NCBI RefSeq assembly: GCF_029873635.1
Contig: NC_080421.1
Span: 36,064,617-36,128,616, forward strand
Reading direction: 5' to 3'
Source: Malania oleifera
Taxonomy: Eukaryota; Streptophyta; Magnoliopsida; Santalales; Ximeniaceae
Length of the DNA: 64,000 nt
The notes under the pieces were generated by a model. That model saw only the letters and a program-made list of their open reading frames with translations, was not told the origin of the DNA and searched no databases. This document shows positions 11,622 to 21,677 of the stretch, piece after piece (the stretch's first letter is position 1; each line of letters starts with the position of its first letter). The translations under genes and the position numbers were made by a program.

Positions 11622-11917
11622 TTAGTTTGATAATAATCCCACGCTTACATGTCCTAGTCTTCTATGCCATAGCCAACTGGCTTCATTCATGGCCACTAAA
11701 CAAGTAACTTCTTGAGAAATTAGATTTTCAAGGTTTATACAATATACATTATTGACTCTATCAGCTGTAAATAGAACTTCATGTTTTCTTGAATTTTGAA
11801 CTATGCACTTATCTTGCTTAAAGATTATGTCAAACCCCATATCACTAAGTTGACTTATGCTTAAAAGATTATGTTTTAGCCCATCAACTAGTAAAACATC
11901 ATCTATGGTTAAGGAAG
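11622..11917 (-). pseudogene. Outer copia GAG-preintegrase domain (left half of interrupted gene)
   Basis: Reads VLLVDGLKHNLLSISQLSD, then NNVYCINLENL and LWHRRLGH, the HHCC-type preintegrase domain that precedes integrase. The open frame appears to run on to 11987, but codons beyond 11917 belong to the inserted LTR. The gene resumes at 21424. Confidence 0.78.
11913..11917. other. Target-site duplication GGAAG of the nested copia
   Basis: GGAAG at 11913-11917 is repeated at 21424-21428, directly outside the two LTRs. Copia integrase makes 5-bp duplications. Joining the flanks restores the outer copia gene order (preintegrase to protease). Confidence 0.93.
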
Positions 11918-13908
11918 TGAAAACTAAGGTGTAATCCCAAAAGGGGGAGTGAATTGGTTTTAAAAAATTTCTTTTAATACTTTTCAAGAATCCCTAACCT
12001 CTTTTAAATCTTTTAATGAATTCTTGACTCCTTGTTGATTTATCCAATACACAACAAATACTTAATTCTTTATACAATTCTCAAAACAATATTCAATCCA
12101 CAACCATATGCCAACAAAGTAACCAATCAATCAAACATTCAATCAAGAAAACTTTAGGAAAATTCTCAGCTTTTGTTAACTGCCCTCTGTATATAAATTT
12201 GATTTAAGCCATGTAGTAATGAATATGTAGGCCCTGTAGAGAATGCAATTTGCCTTTCAATTGATAATCAAAATAACATCCAATCACTCTTTCCAAAATC
12301 AGAATTCAAATAAACCTTTGGTTAATAGGTTTTGGGTTGTTAACCAATCAACACACTCCCTTACGATTTTCTACAAAATATTGATTAACCAAGATGCTCC
12401 CTTTCGATTTCCGCAAGCCCAAGAATAAATTAACCTTTGGCTCATTTAATTTCCAATATACATTGTTTTTATGATTGAAAGAATTACAACATCCGCACAG
12501 TTTATATTTTTGCAGGAATTTAAAGAGAGTAAGAGAAAGAGAGTGACACTGCTATTTTTACGAGCTTCGGCTTATCACCAGCCTACGTCCTCGCCTTAGG
12601 CAAACCACCTAAGGATTCTACTATACTTGTTCTTTTTCGGGTGGAACAAAACCGTTACAAATAACCTCTTTTTTAGGAAGAGAAACCTCTCTAAGCGACA
12701 GCCCATGCTTGGTCCAACGATCCAAATCAATCTTGAATCATCAAAGAACTACTAAATAGAAGTAAGAATCTGCATACAAGAACACTCTCAAAAAAGAGCA
12801 CATTTGTACAAGTTAAAGCACTTAATATACTTCAAAGCAAATACTATATAGAAAATATGAAGCTCAAGATTTAGATGTCACCAAAGTTTCTTTCTTATAG
12901 ATAGAGACAACTTAGTTGCAAATCAGAACCAAAGTTCTTAATCAACCAGCAATTTCGTAGAGTTCTCCCAGCAAGAGTGTAAGCACATATGGATTTAGGA
13001 GAGTATGAACGTAGAATGCTTTGTACTACTTGAGCGTATATTTTCATTGAGCAAGGGAGGTATTTATAAACTCTTTTGTGGAAGAGTTTCCTGATTTACC
13101 AAACTGACATGGAGTGTTTGGTCAATATTATAAAAGATTTGAAATCCTAGAATTAATTTTTAAAAACTTCCCATTTAATTCGAATTTCAAAAACTCCGTG
13201 GAGTCAATCGGCTGACTCACTCAACTGGGTAAAATTTTGTGCAGATCAATCAGTTGGGCAGGCGGCTGACAAGGTTTTGTCTGTCCAAAAATTATTTTAA
13301 TAAATAGTCAGTCAACTAACTGAACATTGTTAAAAATTGGTCAATCGGCTAGACATACTAGGGTGTCAGTCAGCTGGGCAGGTTTTTCATTCTTTATGTT
13401 TGTCATACGGCTGGCTGAACTTAGTTGAAACTTGGTCAGTCGGCTGGATAGACCGTTCTTTTTCAAATATTTTCATTTTTTATTTTTAAACTCTAGTTTA
13501 TTTTGAAAAACTCAAATACAACTTCATCAAAATCATTTTCAATAGTTTTTTTAAGAGATGGTCTCTAAGTCTTTTGATCCTAAAGAGCTTCATATATCTA
13601 AATAGTATTGGTTTGAAGTAATTACAAATATATTTCTAAGCATAAAATCATTTAGCTCTAAGTCTTCAAGTCTCTTGAGGTTCAGCTTTACTTCAAGTCC
13701 CACTTAGCCTTTAAGCTCTTCATTTGTCTTTTATTACTTCAATGTTCTAAGAAGCTTTCACTTGATTGACTTTGATTTCTAGCTTGCTTCCACGATCATA
13801 AGTGTTGTTTTTACTTAATCCTAAAATAAAGACACTCAACAACACATGTTAAAATATCCTTCATTTGTTATCATCAAAATAAGATTGAAAAGCCTTGTTA
13901 GGCCAACA
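11918..13908 (-). repeat. 3' LTR of nested copia, 1991 bp
   Basis: Plus-strand start TGAAAACTAAGGTG, end TTAGGCCAACA. Near-identical overall to 19406-21423, with scattered substitutions and a missing repeat unit in the U3 array (near 13368-13384). TATA-like tatttataaac near 13068; GAGCTTCGGC...CCTACGTCCTCGCC near 12562-12595; cagtcggctgac-type repeats at 13199-13462. Confidence 0.93.
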
Positions 13909-14498
13909 ATATCCCCCTTTTTGATGATGACAAACAAGGAGCAAAGGTGAATGTTTCCTAAAAAAAAAACTCCCCCTCACTATGAGCATTCTTTCAATAT
14001 GTTAAGAATGTAACATCAAATACATATAGTCAATTTGCTTAAAGTCAAAGGCAAATATATTCAATATGCAAATGACTCATCATAGGCTCAAACATGACAT
14101 TTCAAAATTTTTAACAAAGCATATTTCAAACATAGCATTTCAACATATTTTCATGTCATGACATTTTTTCTTTCTAAATACATACTTAACTACTTAACAT
14201 GACATCTTTGCTTTTTCCCAATTTCTCCCCCTTTGGACATCATTCAAAACATGGGGAAATACGCAGGTGATACTAAGCAAGACAAGCAAAGCAACCAAAC
14301 GAAGTGTTTTGTCATACAAAATACCAAATTACAATCAATCGGCTAACCTTAGGGTCAGTTGGTTGACTGGTCTCTATTTCAGAAAAATAGCTTAGCCAGT
14401 CGGCTAAGTCTTGGGTTAGTCGGCTGATTGCAACACTCTTCTCATGCATTTGTTCTGTCAGACGACTGGGTCTTTGGTTAGTCGGCTGACTGTTGATC

Positions 14499-14529
<31 letters not shown>

Positions 14530-14597
14530 GATTCTTTACACAATTTCTCTACTATGTAGTAGACCAAGATATTTTATAATTATTATGAATCTGTCTT
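13909..14597 (-). other. PPT and 3' UTR of nested copia
   Basis: atatcccccttttt at 13909-13922 is the PPT on the minus strand. Two more purine-tract complements lie at about 13970 (ctccccctc) and 14222 (ctccccctttgg). Four gtcagtcggctgac-like repeats occur at 14337-14490, outside the LTR, and a T run lies at about 14500-14522. No ORF of note. Confidence 0.72.
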
Positions 14598-15990
14598 CTA
14601 GAGAGGTTTAGTGAAGGTATTAGCCCATTGATCATTTGTATTGATGAATTCAAGAGTTATATCTTCTTTTTGAGCATGATCTCTTAAAAAATGATGTCTT
14701 ATGTCAACGTGCTTGGTTCTTGAGTGTGAAATAGAATTTTTGGATATGTTTATCATACTCATGTTGTCACACTTAATTGGTATAGTTGTGTATTTTAAAT
14801 TAAAATCTCTTAATTGCTGTTTCATATATAGTGTTTGTGCACAACAACTCCCAGCCGCTATATATTTAGCCTCAGCAGTTGACAAGGCCACGAAATTTTG
14901 TTTCTTTGAAAACCAAGATACTAATGATCTTCCTAAAAAGTGACATGTGCCACTGGTGCTCTTTCTATCAATTTTGCATCCGGCATAATCTACATCTGAA
15001 TAGCTAATTATTTCAAAGTCAGTGTCTTTTAGAATTGTGCCTAATAAGTATCTTAGAATTGTTTTTGCAGTAACTTGATGAGATTCCTTAGGTGCTGATT
15101 GAAAACGTGCACACATACACACACTAAACATTATGTCAGGTCTACTGACTATTAAATATAGTAAACTTCCAATCTTGCCTCTATAATACTTTATATCTAC
15201 AGGTTTTCCTTTCTCATCTTTATCTAGGCTGATTGAGGCACTCATAGGGGTTCCTATGGGTTTACTATTTTCCATATCAAATTTTTTGATCATTTCTTTT
15301 ATGTATTTGGATTGACTTATAAAAGTCCCATTTTTTGCTTGTTTAATTTGTAGTCCAAGAAAATAGTTTAACTCTCTCATCATGCTTATTTCAAATTCTT
15401 CTTGCATACATTTTGCAAATTCTTTACATAGATGTTCATTAGTAGCACCAAATATTATATCATCTACGTAGATTTGAATTAAAAGTATGTCATCTTTCTT
15501 GGTTTTAATGAACAAGGTACTATCAATTTTTCCTCTTGAAAACCCCTTTTTTATTAAAAATCCACTAAGTCTTTCATATCAAACCTTAGGGGCTTGCTTT
15601 AACCCATAAAAAGTCTTAGTTAGTTTAAACATATAATCAGGATTTTCTATATCTTCAAATCCGGGGGGGTTGTTCAACATATACCTCTTCATTAATATAC
15701 CCATTTAAGAAGACACTTTTAACATCCATTTGGTATAACTTAAATTCTTTGTAGGAGGCATAAGCTAAAAACATCCTTATAGCTTCCATTCTAGCTACAA
15801 GGACAAAGGTTTCATCATAGTCTATCCCTTCCTCTTGGTTATACCCTTTAGCTACAAGTCTAGCTTTGTTCCTAATGACTATACCATTTTCATCCTTTTT
15901 GTTTCTAAATACCCATTTAGTTCCAATGATCGAGTGATTTCCAGGTTTGGGTACTAATTGTCATACTTTACTCTTTTTGAATTGATTTGA
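14598..15990 (-). pseudogene. Nested copia RT and RNase H
   Basis: The 305-codon frame 15515-14598 reads LLIQIYVDDIIFGATN (YVDD intact), LNYFLGLQIKQ, YYRGKIGSLLYLIVSRPDI, DVDYAGCKIDRKSTSGTCHF and NISKNSISHSRTKHVDIRHHFL, so it holds the RT palm end, connection and RNase H. Upstream to about 15990, the RT N-terminal blocks ([13 protein letters not shown]-, [10 protein letters not shown]- and LKQAPKV-like) are in other frames with stops near 15578 and a G run at 15662-15668 that disturbs the frame. RNase H ends normally at TKPL. Confidence 0.82.
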
Positions 15991-15999
15991 TTCTCCTTG

Positions 16000-17018
16000 C
16001 AAAGCAATTATCCAAGAGTCATCTTTAAGGGCTTCTTTAACATTCTTAGGTTCAATTTGAGATAGGAATGCATAGTGATTACATAGATTCTTTAAAGAGG
16101 ATGTAGTAGTTACACCTCTAGATGGTTCACCTATAATTTGATCTTGAGGGTGATTTCTTACATACTTCCACTCTCTTGGTAATTCAAGATTTTCACTAGG
16201 TTTATCTCTTGAGGTTTCTTCATTTTCTTGGAAATATTATCATTTTCTTCATTTTCGACTTCTTTTGAAAAAGGGTTTGATTCATCAAAATTTACGTGAA
16301 TTGATTCAATAATGGTTAGTGTTCTTTTGTTGTAGATCCTATAGGCCTTACTCTTTGTAGAATATCCTAGGAAAATTCCTTAATCCAATTTAGCATCAAA
16401 TTTTCCTAAGTCATCTTTGTTATTTAGAACAAAACACTTACACCCAAAAACATGGACGTAAGTTAAGTTAAGCCTTCTTCCTTTCCATAATTCATAAGGT
16501 GTCTTGTTTAGGCTTGTTCTAATAGAAACCCTATTAATTACATAGCAAGCTATATTTATAGCTTCGGCCCAAAAATACTTGGGTAAGTTATTCTCATTTA
16601 GCATAGTTCTCGCCATTTCTTGAAGGGTTCTATTTTTACCCTCAACAACTCCATTTTGTTGAGGGGTTCTAAGTGCCGAAAAGTTATAGCTTATGCCATG
16701 ATCATTGCAAAATTTTTCAACGTTCTTATTTTTAAACTCTCTTCCTTGGTCACTTCTTAGATTTGAAACATTGTAACCCTTCTCATTTTGAAGTTTCTTG
16801 CATAGAGTTATTAGCAAATCACAAGCTTCATCTTTGTTAGCTAAGAACATTACCCATGTGTATCTAGAGTAATCCTCAACAATTACGAAAGCATATTGTT
16901 TTCCTCCTAATCTTTGAGTTCTAGTTGGTCCAAATAAGTCTAAGTGTATGAGTTCTAGGGGTCTACTAGTTGATATATATTTCTTCTTTTTAAAACTTGT
17001 CTTGATTTGTTTTCCTAG
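16000..17018 (-). pseudogene. Nested copia integrase and linker
   Basis: The frame 16850-16380 reads MFLANKDEACDLLITLCKK, then NLRSDQGREFKNKNVEKF (second catalytic Asp), FSALRTPQQNGVVEGKNRT (catalytic Glu) and TPYELWKGRR. The first Asp block (HLDLFGPT-like) lies upstream at about 16920-16960. From 16380 down to 16000 the integrase C-terminal tail and a low-complexity linker follow with stops. The catalytic residues visible are intact but the frame is not. Confidence 0.78.
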
Positions 17019-17400
17019 TTAGCAAGCATCACAAACTTTATCTTTGATAAACTTAGCATTAGGCAAGCCCTTTACTAAATTCTTTTTAGAAATCTTGGAT
17101 ATAAGATCCATGCTAGCATGTCCTAATCTCCTATGCCAAAGCCAACTATTTTCACTCATGGCAGCCAAGCAAGTTATATCTTGAGAAATTACGCTATCAA
17201 GGTTTATGCAATACACATTATTCATTCTATGTTCTGTGAATAGTATTACATGGTCTTTAGGATTTCGTATTATACATTTGTTTTTCTTAAAGATTATTTC
17301 AAATCCTTTGTCACTAAGTTGACTAATACTTTATAGATTATGCTTTAGACTGTCCACTAGCAAAACATTATCAATCGTGAGTGAGGGATCTTTTTACCTA
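17019..17400 (-). pseudogene. Nested copia GAG-preintegrase domain
   Basis: The minus strand reads MNNVYCINLDSVISQDITCL, then SWLWHRRLGHASMDLISK and DKVCDAC, the zinc-binding N-terminal region of copia integrase. Upstream codons (VLLVDSLKHNL-like, then a stop) match 11622-11917 in the outer element. Confidence 0.76.
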
Positions 17401-17600
17401 TTTTACCAATTCTGATAATTTTGCCTTTTGCATTGTCACCAAAGGTTACATATCCTCCATCCTTTTGAGTGAGAGAAGTAAACTTTGTTTTATCCCTCAT
17501 CTTATGTCTTGAACATTCGCTGTCCAAATACCATTTTTCTCTAGATGGAGTGGACCTAAAGCAAACCTACAAGAAAGGATTTATGTTGTTACTTTTGGAA
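17401..17600 (-). pseudogene. Nested copia protease, active site altered (DSG to DSE)
   Basis: The minus strand reads REKWYLDSECSRHKMRDKTKF and then DGGYVTFGDNAKG. Copia proteases have KWYLDSGCSRHMTG; here the Gly after Asp-Ser is Glu (17516-17524) and Met-Thr is Lys-Met. The same domain in the outer element (near 21540-21570) keeps DSGCSRHM. The Asp-Ser-Gly turn is needed for aspartic protease activity. Confidence 0.75.
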
Positions 17601-17619
17601 CCCAAACCTTCTTAATTCT

Positions 17620-19390
17620 CTTTAACTCTTATCTAATTTTAGCGTTTATCTTCCACTCATTTTTTTACTTTGATGTATTTTTTCTTCAGTGGACAACTAA
17701 ACATCATATGTCCTTTATTTTTACACGTGTAGCAAGTAGTTGCTCATAAATGTTTGTCGATGAAGTACTTGCATAGTGTTTAGATTGATTTTCAAAATAT
17801 CCCATAAACAATTTTTTCTTTCTCTTGTTTGGTGTTCCATTGTAACCAATTCCTTCTTTATTGTTAGTCATCCTTTGTTGTCCTACCATTTTTTCAAAGT
17901 TTTCTTTACCTCTAGTAAAGTTGTAAATAATCTTTTCCTTATCATGAATTGAGTTTTTAAGATCAATTATTTCTAGTTCTTTCTTGCCATATTCATTCAC
18001 TTGAGAGTTTGCTAATTTTTGAGACATGTCATTTACTTTCTTCTCAAGCTCATCAACTTTTAAGTCTTTTTGTTTTTCAACAATTTTTGAGGATTCAAGT
18101 TGATTCCTAAGTGATTCATTTTGTTGTTTTAAGGTTATGTTCATTTTTGAGAGTTTGATGAACTTATTATGAAGAGAGAATAATTCAGCTTGAAGTTCTT
18201 TATAAGAGGGCATACTTTCACATGAATCATTACATGATTCATCACATGAATCTTCCAAGAAGGAGTAATAAGAGTTTACCTCTTCGTTGTGTGCCATGAA
18301 GCACATGTTTGCCACTTCTTGTTCACTAGATTCACTCTCCGATTCACTTGAACTTGTGTCATCCCATGTTGTTTTCATTGTAGGCTTCTTTTTCTTCTTT
18401 TCGTTCTTAAGCTGAGGGTAGTCCAGCTTGATGTGTCCGGAATTTTTACAGTGATAGCAAGTGGGAGGTTCATTTTTTATCTTGTATTCCTTTTTATTAT
18501 TTTCACCTTTTTCGATTTTTGACCCTCTCAATTTTCTAGTGTATTTTTTATTTCCTTTGAAGAATTTTCCAAGTCTTCTAGTTACGAAATCTAATTCTTC
18601 ATCATCTAGTTCACTAGAGTCATTATCTTCTTCACTTGAAAGTTCTTTCTAGGCTTTTAGAGCTATAGAATTCTTATTTTTATTTTCAGTGTTTCTTTCT
18701 TTTGTAGCCATTTCATAGGTTAGAAGTGATCATATCAGTTCATTTACTGAGGTTGTTTTAAGGTTTCTACCTTCCGTTATGGTTGTGGCTTTCGGTTCCC
18801 AAATAGGTGGAAGTGCTCTTAGAATTTTGCGAATCATCTCATAGGTGGAATATGTTTTTCCTAAGGAACTTAGTTAGTTTATGATATGTGTAAACCTAGT
18901 GCACATGCTTATTATGGTTTCATCGGAATTTATCCTAAAAGCTTCGTATTCACTAGTCAACTTATCAATTATATTGTCTCTAACATCTACTGTGCCTTCA
19001 TAGGTTACTTCCAATTTATCCAAAATTTCTTTTGCCGTCTTACATGCCATCACTCTATTGAATTCATTAGCATCAAGTGCACAATATAGGGTGTTTATTG
19101 CCCTAGAGTTAATTTGCAGCATTTTGTGATCTATTTCGGTCATCTCCTTGTCTTCCTTAGGTACTTTTTTTCCATCCACTAGTTTAGTAGGGATTAGGTT
19201 ACCATACAACCTTCCATGCCTTCCAATCCATTATTTAAAGGTAGATTCTTATACGTTGTTTCCAGAAGGTGTAGTTCAGTCCACAAAAAAAGGGTGGTCT
19301 AGTTAAGGATTGACCCTCACTAAAGGGAGCTACTCCTATTTGTGCAATCTAAATCTTTGTATAGCTTCTTGTTAGGATTTACTATAATGA
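17620..19390 (-). pseudogene. Nested copia gag (UBN2-type) with two zinc knuckles and a coiled coil
   Basis: Starts near 19290 with FCGLNYTFWKQRIR-like sequence. The frame 19209-18874 continues with GNLIPTKLVDGKKVP, AINTLYCALDANEFNRV, EILDKLEVTYEG and VTRFTH-like blocks typical of the copia gag UBN2 family. The frame 18531-17704 holds knuckle 1 (CYHCKNSGHIKLDY; last Cys is Tyr), an acidic Ser-rich stretch, about 110 residues of heptad-like coiled coil, and YNFTRGKENF. Knuckle 2 (CYTCKNKGHMMFSC) lies in a shifted frame near 17690-17745. Stops interrupt it near 18653 and 18873. Confidence 0.78.
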
Positions 19391-19403
19391 GGCTCTGATA
19401 CCA
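19391..19403 (-). other. Primer-binding site of nested copia (initiator-Met tRNA)
   Basis: Minus-strand TGGTATCAGAGCC, two bases downstream of the 5' LTR end. This matches the 3' end complement of plant initiator Met tRNA used as primer by many plant copia elements. Confidence 0.92.
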
Positions 19404-19405
19404 AA

Positions 19406-21423
19406 TGAAAACTAAGGTGTCATCCCAAGAAGGAGGGGTGAATTGGTTTTAAAAAATTTCTTTTAACACTTTTCAAGAATCCTTAACCTCTTTTAAATCT
19501 TTTAATGAATTCTTGACTTCTTGTTGATTTATCCAATACACAAAAAATACTTAAGTCATTATACAATTGTCAAAAACAATATTCAATCCACAACCATATG
19601 CCAACAAAGTAACCAATCAATCAAACATTCAATCAAGAAAACTTTAGAACAATTCTCAGCTTTTGTTAATTGCTCTCTGTATATAAATTTGATTTAAGCC
19701 CTGTAGTAATGAATATGTAGGCCCTGTAGAATATATAATTTGCCTTTCAATTGACAATCAAAATAACATCCAATCACTTTTTCCAAAATCAGAATTCAAA
19801 TAAACCTTCAGTTGATTGGTTTTGGGTTGTTAACCAATCAACGTACTCTCTTATGGTTTCTGCAAAATATTGATTAACCAATGTACTCCCTTTCAGTTTT
19901 CGCAAGCCCAAGAACAAATTAAGCTTTGGTTTATTTAATTTTTAATATGCATTGTTTTTATAATTGAAAGAATTACAACATCCACACAGTTTATATTTTT
20001 GCTGAAATTTAAATAGAGTAAGGGAAAGAGTGATGCCGTTGTTTTTACGAGGTTCGGCTTATCCCCAGCCTATGTCCTCGCCTTAGGCAAACCACCTAAG
20101 GATTCTACTATACTTGTTCCTTTAAGGGTGGAACAAACCCGTTACAAATAACCTCTTTTTAGGAAGAGAAACCTCTCCAAGCGACAGCCCACACTTGGTC
20201 CAAAGATCCAAATCAATCTTGAATCGTCAAAGAACTACTAAACAAAAGTAAGAATTTGCATACAAGAACACTCTCAAAACAGAGCAAATTTGTACAAGTT
20301 AGAGTACTTAATATACTTCAAAGCAAATACTATATAGAAAATATGAAGCTCATGATTTAGATGTCACCAAAGGTTCTTTCTTATAGATAGAGACAACTTA
20401 GTTGCAAATCAGAACCAAGGCTCTTAATCAACCAGCAATTTCATAGAGTGCTCCCAGCAAGAGTGTAAGCACGTATGGATTTAGGAGAGTATGAACGTAG
20501 AATGCTTTGTATTTCTTGAGTGTATATCTTCATTGAGCAATGGAGGTATTTATAGACTCTTTTATGGAAAAGTTACCTTATTTACCAAGTTGACTTGGAG
20601 TGTTTGTCGATATCACAAAATATTTGATATCCTAGAATTAATTTTGAAAAACTTCCCGTTTAGTTCAAATTTCAAAAACTTTTTGGAGTCAGTCGGCTGA
20701 CTCACTCAATTAGGTCCAATTTTGTGCAGGTCAGTCGGCTAGACAAACGGCTGACAGCATTCTGTCTCTCCAAAAATTATTTCAATAAATAGTCAGTTGG
20801 CTGACCGAACATAGTTCAAAAATGATCAGTTGGCTGGACATACTAGGGTGTAAGTCAGCTGACTAATCCTAGTTCAAATTGTCAGTTAACTAGGTAGGTT
20901 TTTCATTCTTTATGTTTGTCAGTCGGCTAGCTGAACTTAATTGAAACCTGGTCAGTCAGCTAGACAGAATATTCTGTTTCAAATATTTTCATTTTTAATT
21001 TTTAAACTCTAGTTTATTTTGAAAAACTCAAATACAACATCTTTAAAATCATTTTCAAGAATTTGTTTAAGAGACGGTCTCTAAGTCTTTTGATCCTAAA
21101 GAGTTTCATATATCTAAATAGTATTGGATTGAAGTACTTACAAATATCTTTCTAAGCATAAACTCATTTAGCTCTAAGTTTTCAAGTCTCTTAAGGTTCA
21201 ACTTTACTTCAAGTCCCACTTAGCATTGAAGCTCTTCATTTGTCTTTTATTGCTTCAATATTCTGAGAAGCTTTCACTTAATTGACTTTGATTTTCATCT
21301 TGCTTCCATGATCATGAGTGTTGTTTTACTTAATCCTGAAATAAAGTTACTCAACAATGCATGTTAAAATATCCTTCATTTGTTATCATCAAAACAAGAT
21401 TAAAAAGCTTTGTTAGGCCAACA
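19406..21423 (-). repeat. 5' LTR of nested copia, 2018 bp
   Basis: Plus-strand start TGAAAACTAAGGTG, end TTAGGCCAACA. TATA-like tatttatagac near 20547, U3 repeat array cagtcggctgac at 20690-20965 with one more unit than the 3' LTR. The element's promoter would lie here, reading toward lower coordinates. Confidence 0.93.
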
Positions 21424-21677
21424 GGAAGGTTCTTTACCTATTTTTTCGATTCAGATTATTTTACCTTTAACGTTGTCGTCGAAGGTGATATACCCTCCAT
21501 CTTTTTGAACTAGGGTGTTGAATTTTGTTCTATCCCTGGTCATATGTCTTGAACACCCACTGTCCAAGTACCATTTTTCCTTTGATGGAGTGGTCCTAAA
21601 GCATAACTACAAGGAAGGATACAGGGTAATTCTTTTGGAACCCAAACCTTCTTAATTCTTTTTAAGTCATATCTATT
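21424..21677 (-). pseudogene. Outer copia protease (right half of interrupted gene)
   Basis: The minus strand reads KWYLDSGCSRHMTRDRTKF, then VQKDGGYITFDDNVKGK, an aspartic protease with its DSG intact. It is cut at 21424 by the nested element and continues at 11917. Confidence 0.78.

Larger units (their letters stand above)
11918..21423 (-). mobile_element. Nested full-length copia element, 9506 bp
   Basis: Two LTRs (11918-13908 and 19406-21423) with TG...CA termini, a 5-bp TSD, a PBS next to the 5' LTR and a PPT next to the 3' LTR, and between them gag, PR, IN, RT and RNase H in copia order on the minus strand. It is related to but distinct from its copia host. All coding parts have stops or frameshifts and the protease active site is altered, so it is a dead copy, younger than its host. 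Confidence 0.93.

Noticed and set aside
14500-14522. Poly-T run as the poly(A) tail of a LINE or SINE
   Set aside because: It lies inside the 3' UTR of the nested copia with no target duplication or LINE/SINE body beside it.
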